Origin: Pseudomonas helleri
Lineage (GTDB): Bacteria > Pseudomonadota > Gammaproteobacteria > Pseudomonadales > Pseudomonadaceae
Length of the DNA: 64,000 nucleotides
Assembly (NCBI RefSeq): GCF_001043025.1
Contig: NZ_JYLD01000020.1
Location: 34,279-98,278, forward strand
Direction of reading: 5' to 3'
The position numbers and the translations under genes are program-made. Position 1 is the stretch's first letter. Each line of letters begins with the position of its first letter. Positions 17,332-26,984 of the stretch are shown here, in pieces. Under the pieces are notes generated by a model that saw only the letters and a program-made list of their open reading frames with translations, searched no databases and was not told the origin of the DNA.

Positions 17332-18414
17332 ATGGCGTTAACGCCTGACAAGCATATTGTGGTTATCGGTGCAGGGATCGTCGGCGCCTCGTTGGCGTAC
17401 CACTTGGCTGATAAAGGGGCGAAGGTCACTGTTGTTGAAGCGGCCGAGATTGCGTCAGGGGTGACCGCAACCTCGTTCGCCTGGATCAACACCACGCACG
17501 CCGAACCGGACCCGATAGCGCAACTGCGCCGCGAAGCCATCAAGGAATACCACCGCCTTGAAGCGCAACTGCCAGCGCTGAACATACGCTGGACGGGCGC
17601 TTTGTCGTATGGCGAGGGGCTGAGTGAAGTGTCGCCTGCTCACGCTCAGTTGCTGAGCCGATCACAGATTCTCGCCCTTGAACCGAACCTCAAGCAGCCA
17701 CCACAACAAGCGGTGTATGTGGCGCAAGAAGGCGCACTGGACGCTGTCGCAGCCACCCACGCACTGATCGCAGGCGCTCAGGCGAACGGGGCAAAAGTGC
17801 TCATGCAAACCCGTGTGCTGGGCTTTAAAACCCTGCACGGCACAGGGACAGCGATTGAAACCTCAAACGGCACATTAGTGGCTGATACCGTAGTATTGGC
17901 AGCCGGGACCGGTATTGCCGAGCTGACTCGGATGCTCAACTGCCCCCTCCCTGTGCAAGCTTCACCTTGCATTTTTATCCGCTACCCGGCGCAGCCTGGT
18001 CTGGTGCAGACAATCATTTCCAACTCAGCGATGGAAGTCAGACAAGCTGCGGATGGAACGTTGCTGGCGGCAGAAGATTATCTGGACGACAGCGCCGAGA
18101 ACCAGCCGTCCGCTGTGGCGCAGCGGACGACCAAGGCCATCGAAAGCGAACTTGAAGGCGTGGTTTTATCAGAGCCGGAGTTGGCGTGTGTAGGGCTCAG
18201 GCCGATATCGATCGATCGCCTGCCCATCATCGGGTATTTGCCCAATGTCAGCGGTGTGTATGTGTGCACCCTGCACCCCGGCGTTGCACTGGCGGCCATA
18301 GTCGGCCGCCTGGTGAGTGAAGAAATTCTCGATGCCAAGTTGAGCGATGCGCTCGCAGCGTGTCGGCCTGACCGGTTCTGTCTGGACACGCCTGCCCCGC
18401 TGGAGGGGCCGTGA
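17332..18414 (+). CDS. FAD-dependent amino-acid oxidase-type oxidoreductase (DAO family)
   Basis: This 360-residue enzyme has an N-terminal dinucleotide fold, HIVVIGAGIVGASLAYHLADKG, followed by an acidic residue for FAD ribose (VVEAAE). The C-terminal glycine-rich GVYVCTLHPGVALAA is where DAO enzymes contact the flavin. Relatives oxidise glycine, D-amino acids or N-methylated amino acids; the substrate here is unknown. I chose the ATG at 17332, with AAGGAAG five bases upstream, rather than the longer frame that overlaps the GFA gene. Confidence 0.85.
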   Translation: MALTPDKHIVVIGAGIVGASLAYHLADKGAKVTVVEAAEIASGVTATSFAWINTTHAEPDPIAQLRREAIKEYHRLEAQLPALNIRWTGALSYGEGLSEVSPAHAQLLSRSQILALEPNLKQPPQQAVYVAQEGALDAVAATHALIAGAQANGAKVLMQTRVLGFKTLHGTGTAIETSNGTLVADTVVLAAGTGIAELTRMLNCPLPVQASPCIFIRYPAQPGLVQTIISNSAMEVRQAADGTLLAAEDYLDDSAENQPSAVAQRTTKAIESELEGVVLSEPELACVGLRPISIDRLPIIGYLPNVSGVYVCTLHPGVALAAIVGRLVSEEILDAKLSDALAACRPDRFCLDTPAPLEGP

Positions 18415-18462
18415 TCTTCGACGCCGCGCCATCGCGAGGCTTTACGGTTGCTGCGTAGCCGG

Positions 18463-18493
18463 ACGTAGCCTCGCAAGGCTCGTCAACTGCTAC
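18463..18493. repeat. Single REP-like element
   Basis: This is an ACGTAGCCTCGCAAGGCTCG-type element ending CAACTGCTAC. It matches the elements near 42160 and 51220-51338 apart from a few bases. It lies between the oxidoreductase and the DUF1275 gene. Confidence 0.7.
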
Positions 18494-18610
18494 AAGTGTG
18501 CGTGCCTTTAAAACTAAGTATCTGTCCGTTTTGCTGAAGCTGTTGGCCGGGAGGCCCTGCGCACGGTTGCTAAGCTGGCTTCCCCTTAACCAAGTGAAGT
18601 CGCCCCCCCT

Positions 18611-19294
18611 ATGCAGGACATTTCTCGCCAGATAGCCCCCGCCCTCAGCTTTAACGGTGGATTCGTAGACACCGTGGGGTTCATTGCTCTGCAAGGGCTT
18701 TTTACTGCTCACGTCACCGGAAACTTTGTCACCTTGGGGGTCAGCATTGTTCAAGGCACGTCCGGCATTATCGGCAAGCTGATGGCATTGCCGGTGTTTG
18801 CCCTTGTCGTCGGCCTGACTCACCTCGCCGCGTGCGCGCTACACCGCAGAAACCTGGCTTCACTGCATATTTTGCTGGCAGCTTATGTGTTGTTGCTGTC
18901 GGCGTTTGGAGGGCTGGCCGTATGGTTTGGGCCCTTCAGCGACCCGGATTCAGCCATGGCACTTACCACCGGAATGGTCGGCGTGGCAGCCATGGCCATA
19001 CAAAACACACTGTCGCGTCAACACCTGAAAGCCGCGCCACCGACCACCTTGATGACGGGCAATGTTACCCAATTGGCGATCGACATTTTCACCCTGCTAA
19101 CAGAGCGCGACGCCCTGGAGCGAGCCCGTGTGCGGACTCGCATGGCGCCCATCACCGTGAACCTGACTGGCTTCACGGCGGGTTGCTTGAGCGCCGCCCT
19201 GCTTTACCTGGCCATCGGGCTGTGGAGCCTGCTGGTGCCAATCATTGCCGCGATGTGGGTGTGCTTGAAATCACACCGTGCGGCCACGGTTTGA
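18611..19294 (+). CDS. DUF1275 (YoaK-type) membrane protein
   Basis: This 227-residue inner-membrane protein has about six transmembrane segments. It matches the DUF1275 family, with the signature start LSFNGGFVDTVGFIALQGLFTAHVTGNFVTLG and the internal LMTGNVTQLAIDIF. The physiological role of the family is not established. Read-through from upstream is possible, but the REP element in between suggests a separate unit. Confidence 0.85.
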   Translation: MQDISRQIAPALSFNGGFVDTVGFIALQGLFTAHVTGNFVTLGVSIVQGTSGIIGKLMALPVFALVVGLTHLAACALHRRNLASLHILLAAYVLLLSAFGGLAVWFGPFSDPDSAMALTTGMVGVAAMAIQNTLSRQHLKAAPPTTLMTGNVTQLAIDIFTLLTERDALERARVRTRMAPITVNLTGFTAGCLSAALLYLAIGLWSLLVPIIAAMWVCLKSHRAATV

Positions 19295-19312
19295 CCCGTT
19301 ACGGCTTCGCGT

Positions 19313-19678
19313 TCAATCTGGCATGCACACACGCAAGCGATGCCCGTCCGGGTCCAGTGCTACGAAGGTCAGGCCGAATACTGCACGCGCCAGCGGTTGT
19401 TCAATGGTGATACCAAGTACTTGCCAGCGTTGATAGGTGGCTTCAACCAAGACCTCGGTTTCAACCAGATAACCGACTTCCATACGCTGTCCTGTGCCAG
19501 CGCTATTGAAGTTCGGCGCCTGCTCTGACCACAGCCCGAGATGTAGCTGGTTAGCTAGCTCAAAGGAAACGAATGAAGGGAAATTACTCGTAGGGGCTTT
19601 TTCCAGGAGCTGTTCGTAAAAAGCACGACTACGCGCCGTATCGGCCACATAGAGGATCAGAAGGTTGGGATGGTTCAT
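19313..19678 (-). CDS. VOC (glyoxalase/bleomycin-resistance fold) protein
   Basis: This 121-residue protein has two beta-alpha-beta-beta-beta units of the vicinal oxygen chelate fold (NLLILYVADTARSRAFYEQLL and ...FVALDPDGHRLRV). The family includes glyoxalase I, dioxygenases and antibiotic-binding proteins; the function here is unknown. The ATG at 19678 has AAGGG before it and aligns with the family start. It is divergent from a WYL regulator, a pair often kept together in pseudomonads. Confidence 0.82.
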   Translation of the reverse strand: MNHPNLLILYVADTARSRAFYEQLLEKAPTSNFPSFVSFELANQLHLGLWSEQAPNFNSAGTGQRMEVGYLVETEVLVEATYQRWQVLGITIEQPLARAVFGLTFVALDPDGHRLRVCMPD

Positions 19679-19750
19679 CGCATTGCCCTTGTGAGGTAAG
19701 AGCGCGCAGGTTATTCGACGATGCTGACAAATCATGTCAGCATGCCCGGC

Positions 19751-20467
19751 ATGGCACGTTCAGAACGCTTGTTACTTCTACTGCAAATACTCCGTCGACA
19801 TCGCTACCCTGTCAGCGGTCATGTGCTCGCTCACGAAACCGGTGTCAGCCTGCGCACGATTTACCGCGATATCACTGCGCTGCAGAGTCAAGGGGCCGAT
19901 ATCCGCGGCGAGCCCGGCATCGGCTATGTGCTCAAGCCCGGCTTCACCCTACCCCCGCTAATGTTTACCGAAACGGAACTGGAGGCTCTGCTGTTAGGCT
20001 TGCGGTGGGTCAGCCGCAGAACCGACTCCGGGTTGTCGCACGCGGCGGCTGATGTTGAAAGCAAGATCCGCGCAGTGCTTGAACATAAGAGGGTCGAACA
20101 GTTCGACAATACGGCCTTGTTTGCTGGCCCCGGCCTGTCAGATGACGATGACGGGAACACCGCCCAAACGCTGCGCGATGCCATCCGGCATGAGCAAAAA
20201 GTAATAATTGACTACACAGATGCTAGTCAAACGCTTAGTCAACGCCTGATACGACCCGTATCCATCGGCTACTTTGACGGTTTTCGGATCCTCGCGGCGT
20301 GGTGTGAACTGCGCAGCGATTTTCGGCACTTCAGGCTGACAAGAATCAGCCACTGCACCACCAGCACAGAGTTCTTTACTGGCCAGGGTGGGTGGCTATT
20401 AAGTCAATGGAAAATCCGCAACCGCGAACGCGGAATTAATGAGCAGCCTTTGCCGCACAATCCATGA
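19751..20467 (+). CDS. YafY-type HTH/WYL transcriptional regulator
   Basis: This 238-residue protein has an N-terminal HTH_11 domain (ERLLLLLQILRRHRYPVSGHVLAHETGVSLRTIYRDI) and a C-terminal WYL domain from about 145. WYL regulators bind ligands or nucleic acid through this domain. An ATG at 19742 is a possible alternative start. The gene is divergent from the VOC gene and most likely regulates it. Confidence 0.85.
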   Translation: MARSERLLLLLQILRRHRYPVSGHVLAHETGVSLRTIYRDITALQSQGADIRGEPGIGYVLKPGFTLPPLMFTETELEALLLGLRWVSRRTDSGLSHAAADVESKIRAVLEHKRVEQFDNTALFAGPGLSDDDDGNTAQTLRDAIRHEQKVIIDYTDASQTLSQRLIRPVSIGYFDGFRILAAWCELRSDFRHFRLTRISHCTTSTEFFTGQGGWLLSQWKIRNRERGINEQPLPHNP

Positions 20468-20512
20468 AAACCACACACTGTGCGACAAAAGCCTCTGATG
20501 GCAATTAAGGCC

Positions 20513-21724
20513 TCAGCAACCGCTCAACGCCACCTGCGGACGCTCGCCGACGAAGAAAAACGGCCGTAGGCGCACGCCCACACTGTTGCCCAGAAAAGCT
20601 GCCACCAGCCACACCCAGCCATGCAGACTGCCTGAGGCAATGCCGCTGAAGTACGCACCGATGTTGCAACCATACGCCAGACGTGAGCCGTAGCCGAGCA
20701 GCAAACCACCGATCACCGCCGCTAAAAGCGAGCGAGCGGGAATTTTCAGGCTCGGTGCAAAGCGACCGGCCAGCCCCGCAGCCAGCAGCGCGCCGAGGAT
20801 GATGCCGATGTCCATGACGCTGGTGATGTCTTCCCACACCGGTGCCGCCAGCGCCTTGGCATTGCTCGGCACTTGCCAGAAGCCCCAACTGCTGACATCC
20901 ACGCCCAACCCGCTCACCGCCTTGGCGCCCCACAGAGCGAACGCTGAGGTGATGCCCCACGGGCGACCGGCCAAAGCCAGCGTGGCGTAATTGAGCAAGG
21001 CCAGGCCAATCGCGCCCCAGACCAATGGCCATGGCCCGCGCAGAAAGCGGCGCAGCCCTTGGTGTTCGCTGGTCACACCCGCTTCAAGCTGCCCATGACG
21101 GGCTTTTTCGAGACGCACGGTAACCGCCGCAATCACCCCGAAAATGGCCAGGCTCAGCAGCAGCGCTGGCACGACCCCCAGACTCTTGACGATGGAGGTG
21201 GCCGGCAGTGAAGGCAGGGCAAACCACCAGTCGGCGTGATGGGTGGCGATGACCGAGCCACAGATGAAAAAGAACAGCGTCACCAGCATTCGCGCATTAC
21301 CACCGCCGACCGTGAACAAGGTGCCGGAAGCGCAGCCGCCCCCCAACTGCATGCCGATGCCGAAAATAAACGCACCGAACACTACAGAAATACCCACTGG
21401 CGCGACCAGCCCGACCACGGGCTGACCGAACAGCGTGCCGGAGCCCAGTGCCGGGAAAAACAGCAGTACTGCCACCGACAACATGATCATTTGCGCGCGC
21501 AAGCCGGCACCGCGCCGGTCATTGATAAACACCCGCCAGGCCGAGGTAAAGCCAAAAGCCGCGTGATAGAGCGTTAAACCCAGTGCAGCGCCCACCACCA
21601 GCAATAACACTTGGCGAGAACCCACCGTGTTTTGCAGGAACGCTGCGCCCAGCAACAGCAAGATAAAAGCCACCAGCGGCGCAAACGACTTGCGCTCCGG
21701 TGCGATAGACAGAGAACGGCTCAT
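20513..21724 (-). CDS. YeeE/YedE family transporter (thiosulfate-uptake-like)
   Basis: This 403-residue membrane protein has two homologous halves with about nine to eleven hydrophobic segments. Cysteine-containing signatures characteristic of the family are present in both halves: GGGCASGTLFTVGGGNARM and GYGSRLAYGCNIGAYFSGI. Characterised relatives such as TsuA import thiosulfate, with these cysteines relaying the ion. I moved the start to ATG 21724, where the N-terminal helix begins; the longer frame adds a non-family tail. A tsdBA-like pair at the left end could use the same substrate. Confidence 0.85.
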   Translation of the reverse strand: MSRSLSIAPERKSFAPLVAFILLLLGAAFLQNTVGSRQVLLLVVGAALGLTLYHAAFGFTSAWRVFINDRRGAGLRAQMIMLSVAVLLFFPALGSGTLFGQPVVGLVAPVGISVVFGAFIFGIGMQLGGGCASGTLFTVGGGNARMLVTLFFFICGSVIATHHADWWFALPSLPATSIVKSLGVVPALLLSLAIFGVIAAVTVRLEKARHGQLEAGVTSEHQGLRRFLRGPWPLVWGAIGLALLNYATLALAGRPWGITSAFALWGAKAVSGLGVDVSSWGFWQVPSNAKALAAPVWEDITSVMDIGIILGALLAAGLAGRFAPSLKIPARSLLAAVIGGLLLGYGSRLAYGCNIGAYFSGIASGSLHGWVWLVAAFLGNSVGVRLRPFFFVGERPQVALSGC

Positions 21725-21951
21725 TAAGAATCTCGGTTTGTTTGATTTGAAGATGTGCGAAGGCGGCCAGTATAAACCGTGAACGTATGTGTACTGTTGT
21801 TGATTGACGGGTTGCACGTAGCCTTCTTCCTACAGGGTGCTTGTGCGAAAAGTCTCTATTTAGCCAACACACTGAAAATGCTCTAACTATCTCCTTCGTC
21901 ATTCGTTTGAAGCACTGACAACTTCAAAAATCTGACAAGGAATCAGTTGCA

Positions 21952-24189
21952 ATGCGTGCTCCCCTCACCCGTTCCGTCACGTTAGCCCTCGGCCTTATCA
22001 GCAGTTCGCACTTGCTGGCCGACACTGAGGCCCTGGATGAAGCTGAGACAAAACCTTCCGGCATGGAACTCGCAAGCACCCGCATCAGCGCCCAAGGACT
22101 GGGTTCGACGACTGAAGACACCGGTTCCTATACCACCGGCTCGACCAACACCGCGACCAAACTCAACTTGAGCATTCGCGAAACGCCACAGTCGATCTCG
22201 GTGGTTACCCGCCAGGAAATGAATGACTTCAACCTCAATACCCTCACTGAAGCCATGCGTCATACCACCGGCGTGGTGGTGCAACACAACGACTCGGACC
22301 GGGTCAGCTATTCGTCACGCGGCTATACCATCAATAACTTCCAGATTGACGGAATGCTCAACACCTTCAGCTACATGAAGACTGACGCCGACACCATCAT
22401 CTACGACCGCATTGAAGTGGTCCGCGGCGCCACCGGCCTGACCACCGGCACAGGCGATCCGTCGGGGACCATCAACATGATCCGCAAACGTCCGACCCAC
22501 GAACTGGCGGCCACAGCCGGAGTCAGCGGCGGCAGCTATGACGACTACTACAGTTACGTCGATGTGGGAGGACCACTGGGGTTCGACGGCCGTTTGCGCG
22601 GCCGTACCGTACTGGCCTACCGAGACAGCAAGTCGTTTCGCGATAATTACGCACTCAAGCGCGAAGTGGCTTACGGCATTCTGGAGGCCGACCTCACCGA
22701 CGACACCACCGTGGCCGTCGGTTACGACTATCAGGACAAGCAGGTTCGCGGCTCCTCCTGGGGCACAACGCCCTATTGGACCGGTACTGGCGAAAAGGCC
22801 AACCTGGGGCGTTCGACCAATTATGCGACGCCCTGGAGCTCCTGGCCGAAGAAGGACAAAACCGCCTTCGCCACCCTCGACCAGCAGTTGTTCGATAACT
22901 GGCGCCTGAAAGCCGCTTATACCCACCGTTCCAGCGACTCCGAAGGCAAGGTGTATTATGCCGGTGGCGGCTTCCCGAACGCAGATGGCACCGGCATGTC
23001 GGCCTATAGCAGCCACTTTGCCGGTGACGAAACCATGAGCGCGATCGACGTTAACCTATCGGGCACTTACGCCCTGCTGGGGCGTGATCATGAATTAATG
23101 GTCGGTTACGGCGAAGCCAAGTACGACAACACCTCGCCGCTCTTTATTGGTTTAAACCCTGAGGGCTACGATAGGGTGCCTGACTGGCGTGATATGGGCG
23201 CCATCCCGAAATACCGCGACCTTGACAGCGGTATCGACAGCAACCACAGCACCGTCAAACAGAAGTCCGGCTACCTGGCCACGCGCTTTAACCTCACCGA
23301 TCAGTGGCACGCCGTGCTCGGCACACGTTACGGCAGCTGGAAAAGCTCAAACGTTGACCGCGCATTTGACGAAAAAGCACCTGGCGGTGTCAGCTACCAA
23401 AAAGCCGTGCAGACCCACAACGACATGATCACCCCCTATGCCGGCTTGCTGTACGACTTCACTGAAGAGTTAACGGCCTATGTCAGCTACACCGACATTT
23501 TCAAGCCTTCAACTGATAAAGATGTCAGTGGCTCGTACCTCAAGCCGGTGGTCGGCAGCGTCTATGAGGTGGGGCTCAAAGGTAGCTTCCTGGAGGAACG
23601 TTTGAACCTGACGAGCGCGGTGTTCTGGAGCAAACAGGACAACGTGCCAGAAATCGACGACTCCGTTCCGCGCGGCCCGAATGGTGAGGAATATTACAAA
23701 TCCGGTGGCAAGGGCAACAAAATCAAAGGTTTTGAAGTTGAGTTGGCCGGTGAAGTGATGCGCGGCTGGAACATGATGGCGGGCTACACCTACACCCACT
23801 CGCTTAACGCCGACGGCAAGCGCATCAATACGGCCTCACCGTTGAACCTGGTCAAGGTATCGACTACCTACAAACTCCCGGGTGAATGGAGCGCGATGAC
23901 CGTGGGGGCTGCCGTTAACTGGCAGAGCGATATCTACCGTGCCGCCCGTCGCCCCGACGGGACGACAGATGCAAAAGGCAATCCGAACACCTTCAAGGAA
24001 AACATTACCCAGAAGTCCTACACCCTCCTCGACCTGATGGCACGCTACGAGTTTGATACCCACGTCTCGGCAACGTTGAACGTCAAAAACGTGCTGGACC
24101 AGAAGTACTACGACAACGTCGGCTTCTATAACGGCGTGTTCTGGGGCGAGCCAAGAACCGTCAGCCTGGGTCTGGAGTGGAAGCTGTAA
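21952..24189 (+). CDS. TonB-dependent siderophore receptor
   Basis: This 745-residue outer-membrane receptor has a signal peptide (about residues 1-23), a plug (SIRETPQSISVVTRQEMNDFNLNTLTEAMRHTTGVVV) and a large barrel ending RTVSLGLEWKL. It has the features of FhuE/PupB-like ferric siderophore receptors but lacks a signalling domain. No siderophore synthesis genes are near, so it may serve uptake of foreign siderophores. An AAGG lies 11 bases upstream of the ATG. I did not find a convincing Fur box. Confidence 0.9.
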   Translation: MRAPLTRSVTLALGLISSSHLLADTEALDEAETKPSGMELASTRISAQGLGSTTEDTGSYTTGSTNTATKLNLSIRETPQSISVVTRQEMNDFNLNTLTEAMRHTTGVVVQHNDSDRVSYSSRGYTINNFQIDGMLNTFSYMKTDADTIIYDRIEVVRGATGLTTGTGDPSGTINMIRKRPTHELAATAGVSGGSYDDYYSYVDVGGPLGFDGRLRGRTVLAYRDSKSFRDNYALKREVAYGILEADLTDDTTVAVGYDYQDKQVRGSSWGTTPYWTGTGEKANLGRSTNYATPWSSWPKKDKTAFATLDQQLFDNWRLKAAYTHRSSDSEGKVYYAGGGFPNADGTGMSAYSSHFAGDETMSAIDVNLSGTYALLGRDHELMVGYGEAKYDNTSPLFIGLNPEGYDRVPDWRDMGAIPKYRDLDSGIDSNHSTVKQKSGYLATRFNLTDQWHAVLGTRYGSWKSSNVDRAFDEKAPGGVSYQKAVQTHNDMITPYAGLLYDFTEELTAYVSYTDIFKPSTDKDVSGSYLKPVVGSVYEVGLKGSFLEERLNLTSAVFWSKQDNVPEIDDSVPRGPNGEEYYKSGGKGNKIKGFEVELAGEVMRGWNMMAGYTYTHSLNADGKRINTASPLNLVKVSTTYKLPGEWSAMTVGAAVNWQSDIYRAARRPDGTTDAKGNPNTFKENITQKSYTLLDLMARYEFDTHVSATLNVKNVLDQKYYDNVGFYNGVFWGEPRTVSLGLEWKL

Positions 24190-24207
24190 CACCAACCATC
24201 CAGCCTG

Positions 24208-24288
24208 TAGGAGCGAGCTTGCCTCGCGATCTTTTGATCTGTTGAACAAAACATATGATCAAAAGATCGTGAGACAAGCTCGCTCCTA
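24208..24288. repeat. REP inverted pair
   Basis: TAGGAGCGAGCTTG...GATCTTTTGATC at the left is mirrored by GATCAAAAGATC...CAAGCTCGCTCCTA at the right, with small mismatches. The pair lies 18 bases after the TonB receptor and could act as its transcript end. Confidence 0.85.
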
Positions 24289-24506
24289 TCAAACATGAAA
24301 TAACCCATTGTTTTTTAAGTAAAAAATATTGGTGCGCGAGTTGTACGGTGGCGAAAGGGTTCACTCTCCTATACGTGGTCACGGCAAGCCGTGCCGACAA
24401 TGGCTCCACGCCGATACCGTACGGACCACTCTCTTATTCGGGTGCAAACACACCAGTGCAGGCTACGGTCTCTGCCTCACGCAAATATAAGAGTAGACAC
24501 ATAACA

Positions 24507-24550
24507 GTTTGCTGCGCGACAGCGCGGCGTCGAAGACGGGGCGGCCCCTC
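24507..24550 (+). repeat. 44-bp direct repeat, copy 1
   Basis: This starts GTTTGCTGCGCGACAGCGCG and ends GGGGCGGCCCCTC. It is identical over 44 bases to the copy at 24994-25037. Confidence 0.9.
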
Positions 24551-24590
24551 TTATCAAACATAAAATAAGTAATTGATTTTAAAGGCTTTG

Positions 24591-24627
24591 TAGGAGCGAG
24601 CTTGCTCGCGATCTTTTGATCTAGATC
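24591..24627 (+). repeat. Single REP element
   Basis: TAGGAGCGAGCTTGCTCGCG followed by ATCTTTTGATC is the same REP family as the doublet at 24208-24288, here as a singlet. Confidence 0.85.
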
Positions 24628-24640
24628 TTGCTTTTGATCT

Positions 24641-24975
24641 TGATCTAAAAGGCCCCATTAAACCACGCTGGCCGAACGCAGGTTTTGCGCAGTGGGTAAC
24701 CCGGCAGGACGCCGGGTTAGCCGCGACACGGCCATGGATGGCCGATCGCGGCGGGCCTACGGAGCAAGGCCTGTGGTGAGGGCATGCCGAGCCAAAGCGA
24801 GGCACCGAGGGGTAGGGGCAAAAGCGTTTTGGTTACTTTGCCGCTTTTGCAAAGTGACGCGGCGTAAGGCCGAAACCCTAAGTGGCCGTTGCCGCAGCAA
24901 CGGATATGTACTCAAGTCAAGAGCCCCCTCACCCTAGCCCACTCCCGAAGGAGAGGGAACCGATTGGGGGATGCT
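24641..24975. repeat. Long dispersed Pseudomonas intergenic repeat
   Basis: This stretch contains blocks I recognise as recurring between genes in many pseudomonads. They include CCGGCAGGACGCCGGGTTAG, the AAAGCGTTTTGGTTACTTTG segment, and the CCCTCACCCTAGCCC...GAAGGAGAGGG palindrome. It can fold extensively and has no transposase. Its frames are sometimes annotated as small proteins, which I do not support. Confidence 0.55.
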
Positions 24976-24993
24976 GAAGATACTCGGCGGCCT

Positions 24994-25037
24994 GTTTGCT
25001 GCGCGACAGCGCGGCGTCGAAGACGGGGCGGCCCCTC
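24994..25037 (+). repeat. 44-bp direct repeat, copy 2
   Basis: This is a perfect copy of 24507-24550, located 487 bases downstream and ending ten bases before the stop codon of the SDR gene. Confidence 0.9.
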
Positions 25038-25046
25038 CTACACTAA

Positions 25047-25892
25047 TCAACATTCTTTGATCTGTTCCCACAACTGCGCCACCTGCTCGGCACTGCTGGC
25101 CTTGACCCGCGCCAGGTCGACGGGATAATCGACGCCAGGGTTTTCAACGAAACGGGTGGCGGTGAACTGACCATTGCTGGCCCGTACGATGTAGCCGGTG
25201 TCGCGGCACTGCTCCGAAGCCAGAAACACCACGCCGGGTGTGACCCACTCCGGCTTGAGGTTGACCGGTGCTTCGGTCACGCCCCACATTCTTGTTTTTG
25301 CCACCGGCGATACAGCGTTAACCAAAATCCCGTCGGCCATTCCCTCCATGCTCAGGGCATTCATGATGCCCAGTTGCGCCATTTTGCCTGCCGCGTAGGC
25401 CACCAGCCCCGGCTGTGCATAGGACTGGTACATGGCCCGGTCCGACGTGGTCAGGACAACCCGCGCGGCTGGCGATTGCCGCAGGTGTTGCCAGGCATAT
25501 TTGCACAACCAGACAGGCGCGTAGACATTGATATCCAGTGCCCGTTCGATAAAAGCCACCTCGGCCTCTTCTATCCGCTGATAACCGACCCAACCTGCGT
25601 TGTGAATCACGATATCCAGTTGCCCAAACGCCTCGACCGCCGCCGCGACCAATTGCTCGCACCCGCGCTCGCTCGCAAGGTCGGTGTGGTGACCCAGCAC
25701 GCTGTAACCTTCGGCCTCAAGCGCACGTGCCGCCTCGTGGGCAATCGAAGCATCGGCACCTTCGCCCAGCGTATCCGCGCCAATATCGCTGATCACCACA
25801 TTGGCGCCCAACCTTGCCAGTTCGCGGGCGTAGCTCAGCCCTAGGCCTTGGCCAGCGCCCGTTACAATTGCGATTTTGCCTGCAAAGTCCAC
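25047..25892 (-). CDS. Short-chain dehydrogenase/reductase
   Basis: This 281-residue NAD(P)-dependent oxidoreductase has the cofactor motif TGAGQGLG, followed by an acidic residue after the second strand (VISDIG, suggesting NAD preference). The catalytic region includes Ser in VVLTTSDRAMYQ and Tyr-Lys in AYAAGKMAQ (Y-x3-K). The NAG motif is HNAGWVG. The extended C-terminal half resembles SDRs acting on acyl or steroid-like substrates, but the substrate is unknown. The start is GTG with GAGGAG just before it. It is divergent from a LysR regulator that probably controls it. Confidence 0.88.
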   Translation of the reverse strand: MDFAGKIAIVTGAGQGLGLSYARELARLGANVVISDIGADTLGEGADASIAHEAARALEAEGYSVLGHHTDLASERGCEQLVAAAVEAFGQLDIVIHNAGWVGYQRIEEAEVAFIERALDINVYAPVWLCKYAWQHLRQSPAARVVLTTSDRAMYQSYAQPGLVAYAAGKMAQLGIMNALSMEGMADGILVNAVSPVAKTRMWGVTEAPVNLKPEWVTPGVVFLASEQCRDTGYIVRASNGQFTATRFVENPGVDYPVDLARVKASSAEQVAQLWEQIKEC

Positions 25893-26012
25893 AGTTGACT
25901 CCTCTTGATGACTGTCCTCACCTTAACCCTGCGTTTCGGGCTTGTTTAATACTGTTCAAGCGCGAAGTTGATACGCTGCGCCTATCACAGTTCAAAGGAA
26001 GGAACGGACACC

Positions 26013-26984
26013 ATGATCGAGACCCGTCTGCTCAAGCAGTTCATTGCCGTTGCCGAAGAATTGCACTTCCACAACGCCGCCAAGCGCCTGCACATGGCCC
26101 AGCCTGCACTCAGTCAGGCGATTAACCGCCTGGAAGACAAACTGGGGATCAGCCTGCTGACACGCAGCAAACGTGAAGTGCGACTGACGCCTGCGGGTAG
26201 CGCCTTTCTGGACACGGCCTACAGTACCCTCAACACGCTGGAATCCGGTGCCGAGCATGCGCGCCTGGTGGCACAAGGCATCGCTGGCAAACTCACGGTC
26301 ACCACCGTGTCCATCGCCCACTACACGCCGCTGCTCAATGCACTGCGAGCGTTTCGCGATAGCTTCCCCAACGTTCAGTTGACCCTCAAGGAGATGCCCT
26401 CAGCCAGCCAGGCCCAAGCGATCTCGCACGCTGAAGCGGACATCGCCTTTATGCGTAAACTGCCTTTTGACACGCCCAATTTGCAGTCGCGCTTGCTGTT
26501 TGAAGAGGCAATCGTCATGGCCTTACCCGCCGATCACGCCAAAGCCCATGCCGCCGACATCAACCTGCGTGACTTCACAGATGAAGCGTTTGTCTTCACC
26601 CCCGAAGTGCTGGGCAGCGGTTATCACCGACAACTGATTGCACTATGCGACGCCGCGGGTTTTTACCCGAAGGTGGTGCAGGAAGCAGCACAACTCCACA
26701 CCGTTATCGGCCTGGTTGCCTGTGGCTTCGGTGTGGCGTTGGTGCCAGCCTCCATTGCCCGTTCGTTTACGCAGGACAACGTGGTGTTTCGGCGCATTTT
26801 GCCGGTGGCGGAATCAGGCAACCCCGCCATTGGCCTCTATGTGGGCTGGCATGCCCACAACGTTTCACCGCTGGTTGAGCGCATTATGTCGATACTGGAT
26901 CTGAATGTAGCGTTCAAGGATGTGTCGACAGCGCCGCAGAGCCTTGCGGTTCAGCAAACGAGTACCGATAACTCGCCGGGCTGA
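26013..26984 (+). CDS. LysR-family transcriptional regulator
   Basis: This 323-residue regulator has the HTH at residues 1-60 (RLLKQFIAVAEELHFHNAAKRLHMAQPALSQAINRLEDKLG), resembling the BenM/CatR-like subgroup, and a substrate-binding domain. The ATG at 26013 is preceded by AAAGGAAGGA, so the earlier frame is not needed. It is divergent from the SDR gene. Its last 71 bases overlap the end of the convergent MFS gene, and both C-terminal tails look unconserved. Confidence 0.87.
   Translation: MIETRLLKQFIAVAEELHFHNAAKRLHMAQPALSQAINRLEDKLGISLLTRSKREVRLTPAGSAFLDTAYSTLNTLESGAEHARLVAQGIAGKLTVTTVSIAHYTPLLNALRAFRDSFPNVQLTLKEMPSASQAQAISHAEADIAFMRKLPFDTPNLQSRLLFEEAIVMALPADHAKAHAADINLRDFTDEAFVFTPEVLGSGYHRQLIALCDAAGFYPKVVQEAAQLHTVIGLVACGFGVALVPASIARSFTQDNVVFRRILPVAESGNPAIGLYVGWHAHNVSPLVERIMSILDLNVAFKDVSTAPQSLAVQQTSTDNSPG

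Larger units (their letters stand above)
24289..25046. other. Gene-free repeat-rich region
   Basis: Between the TonB receptor and the SDR gene there are about 750 bases without a supported gene. They hold a single REP (24591-24627), a 44-bp direct repeat, and a long dispersed Pseudomonas element (about 24641-24975). The 81-codon open frame at 24692-24937 lies in the dispersed element and is best treated as a repeat-derived frame, not a protein. Confidence 0.7.

Noticed and set aside
24692..24937. 81-codon frame in the dispersed repeat
   Set aside because: Frames of this type recur wherever the repeat occurs and reflect the repeat, not a selected protein.
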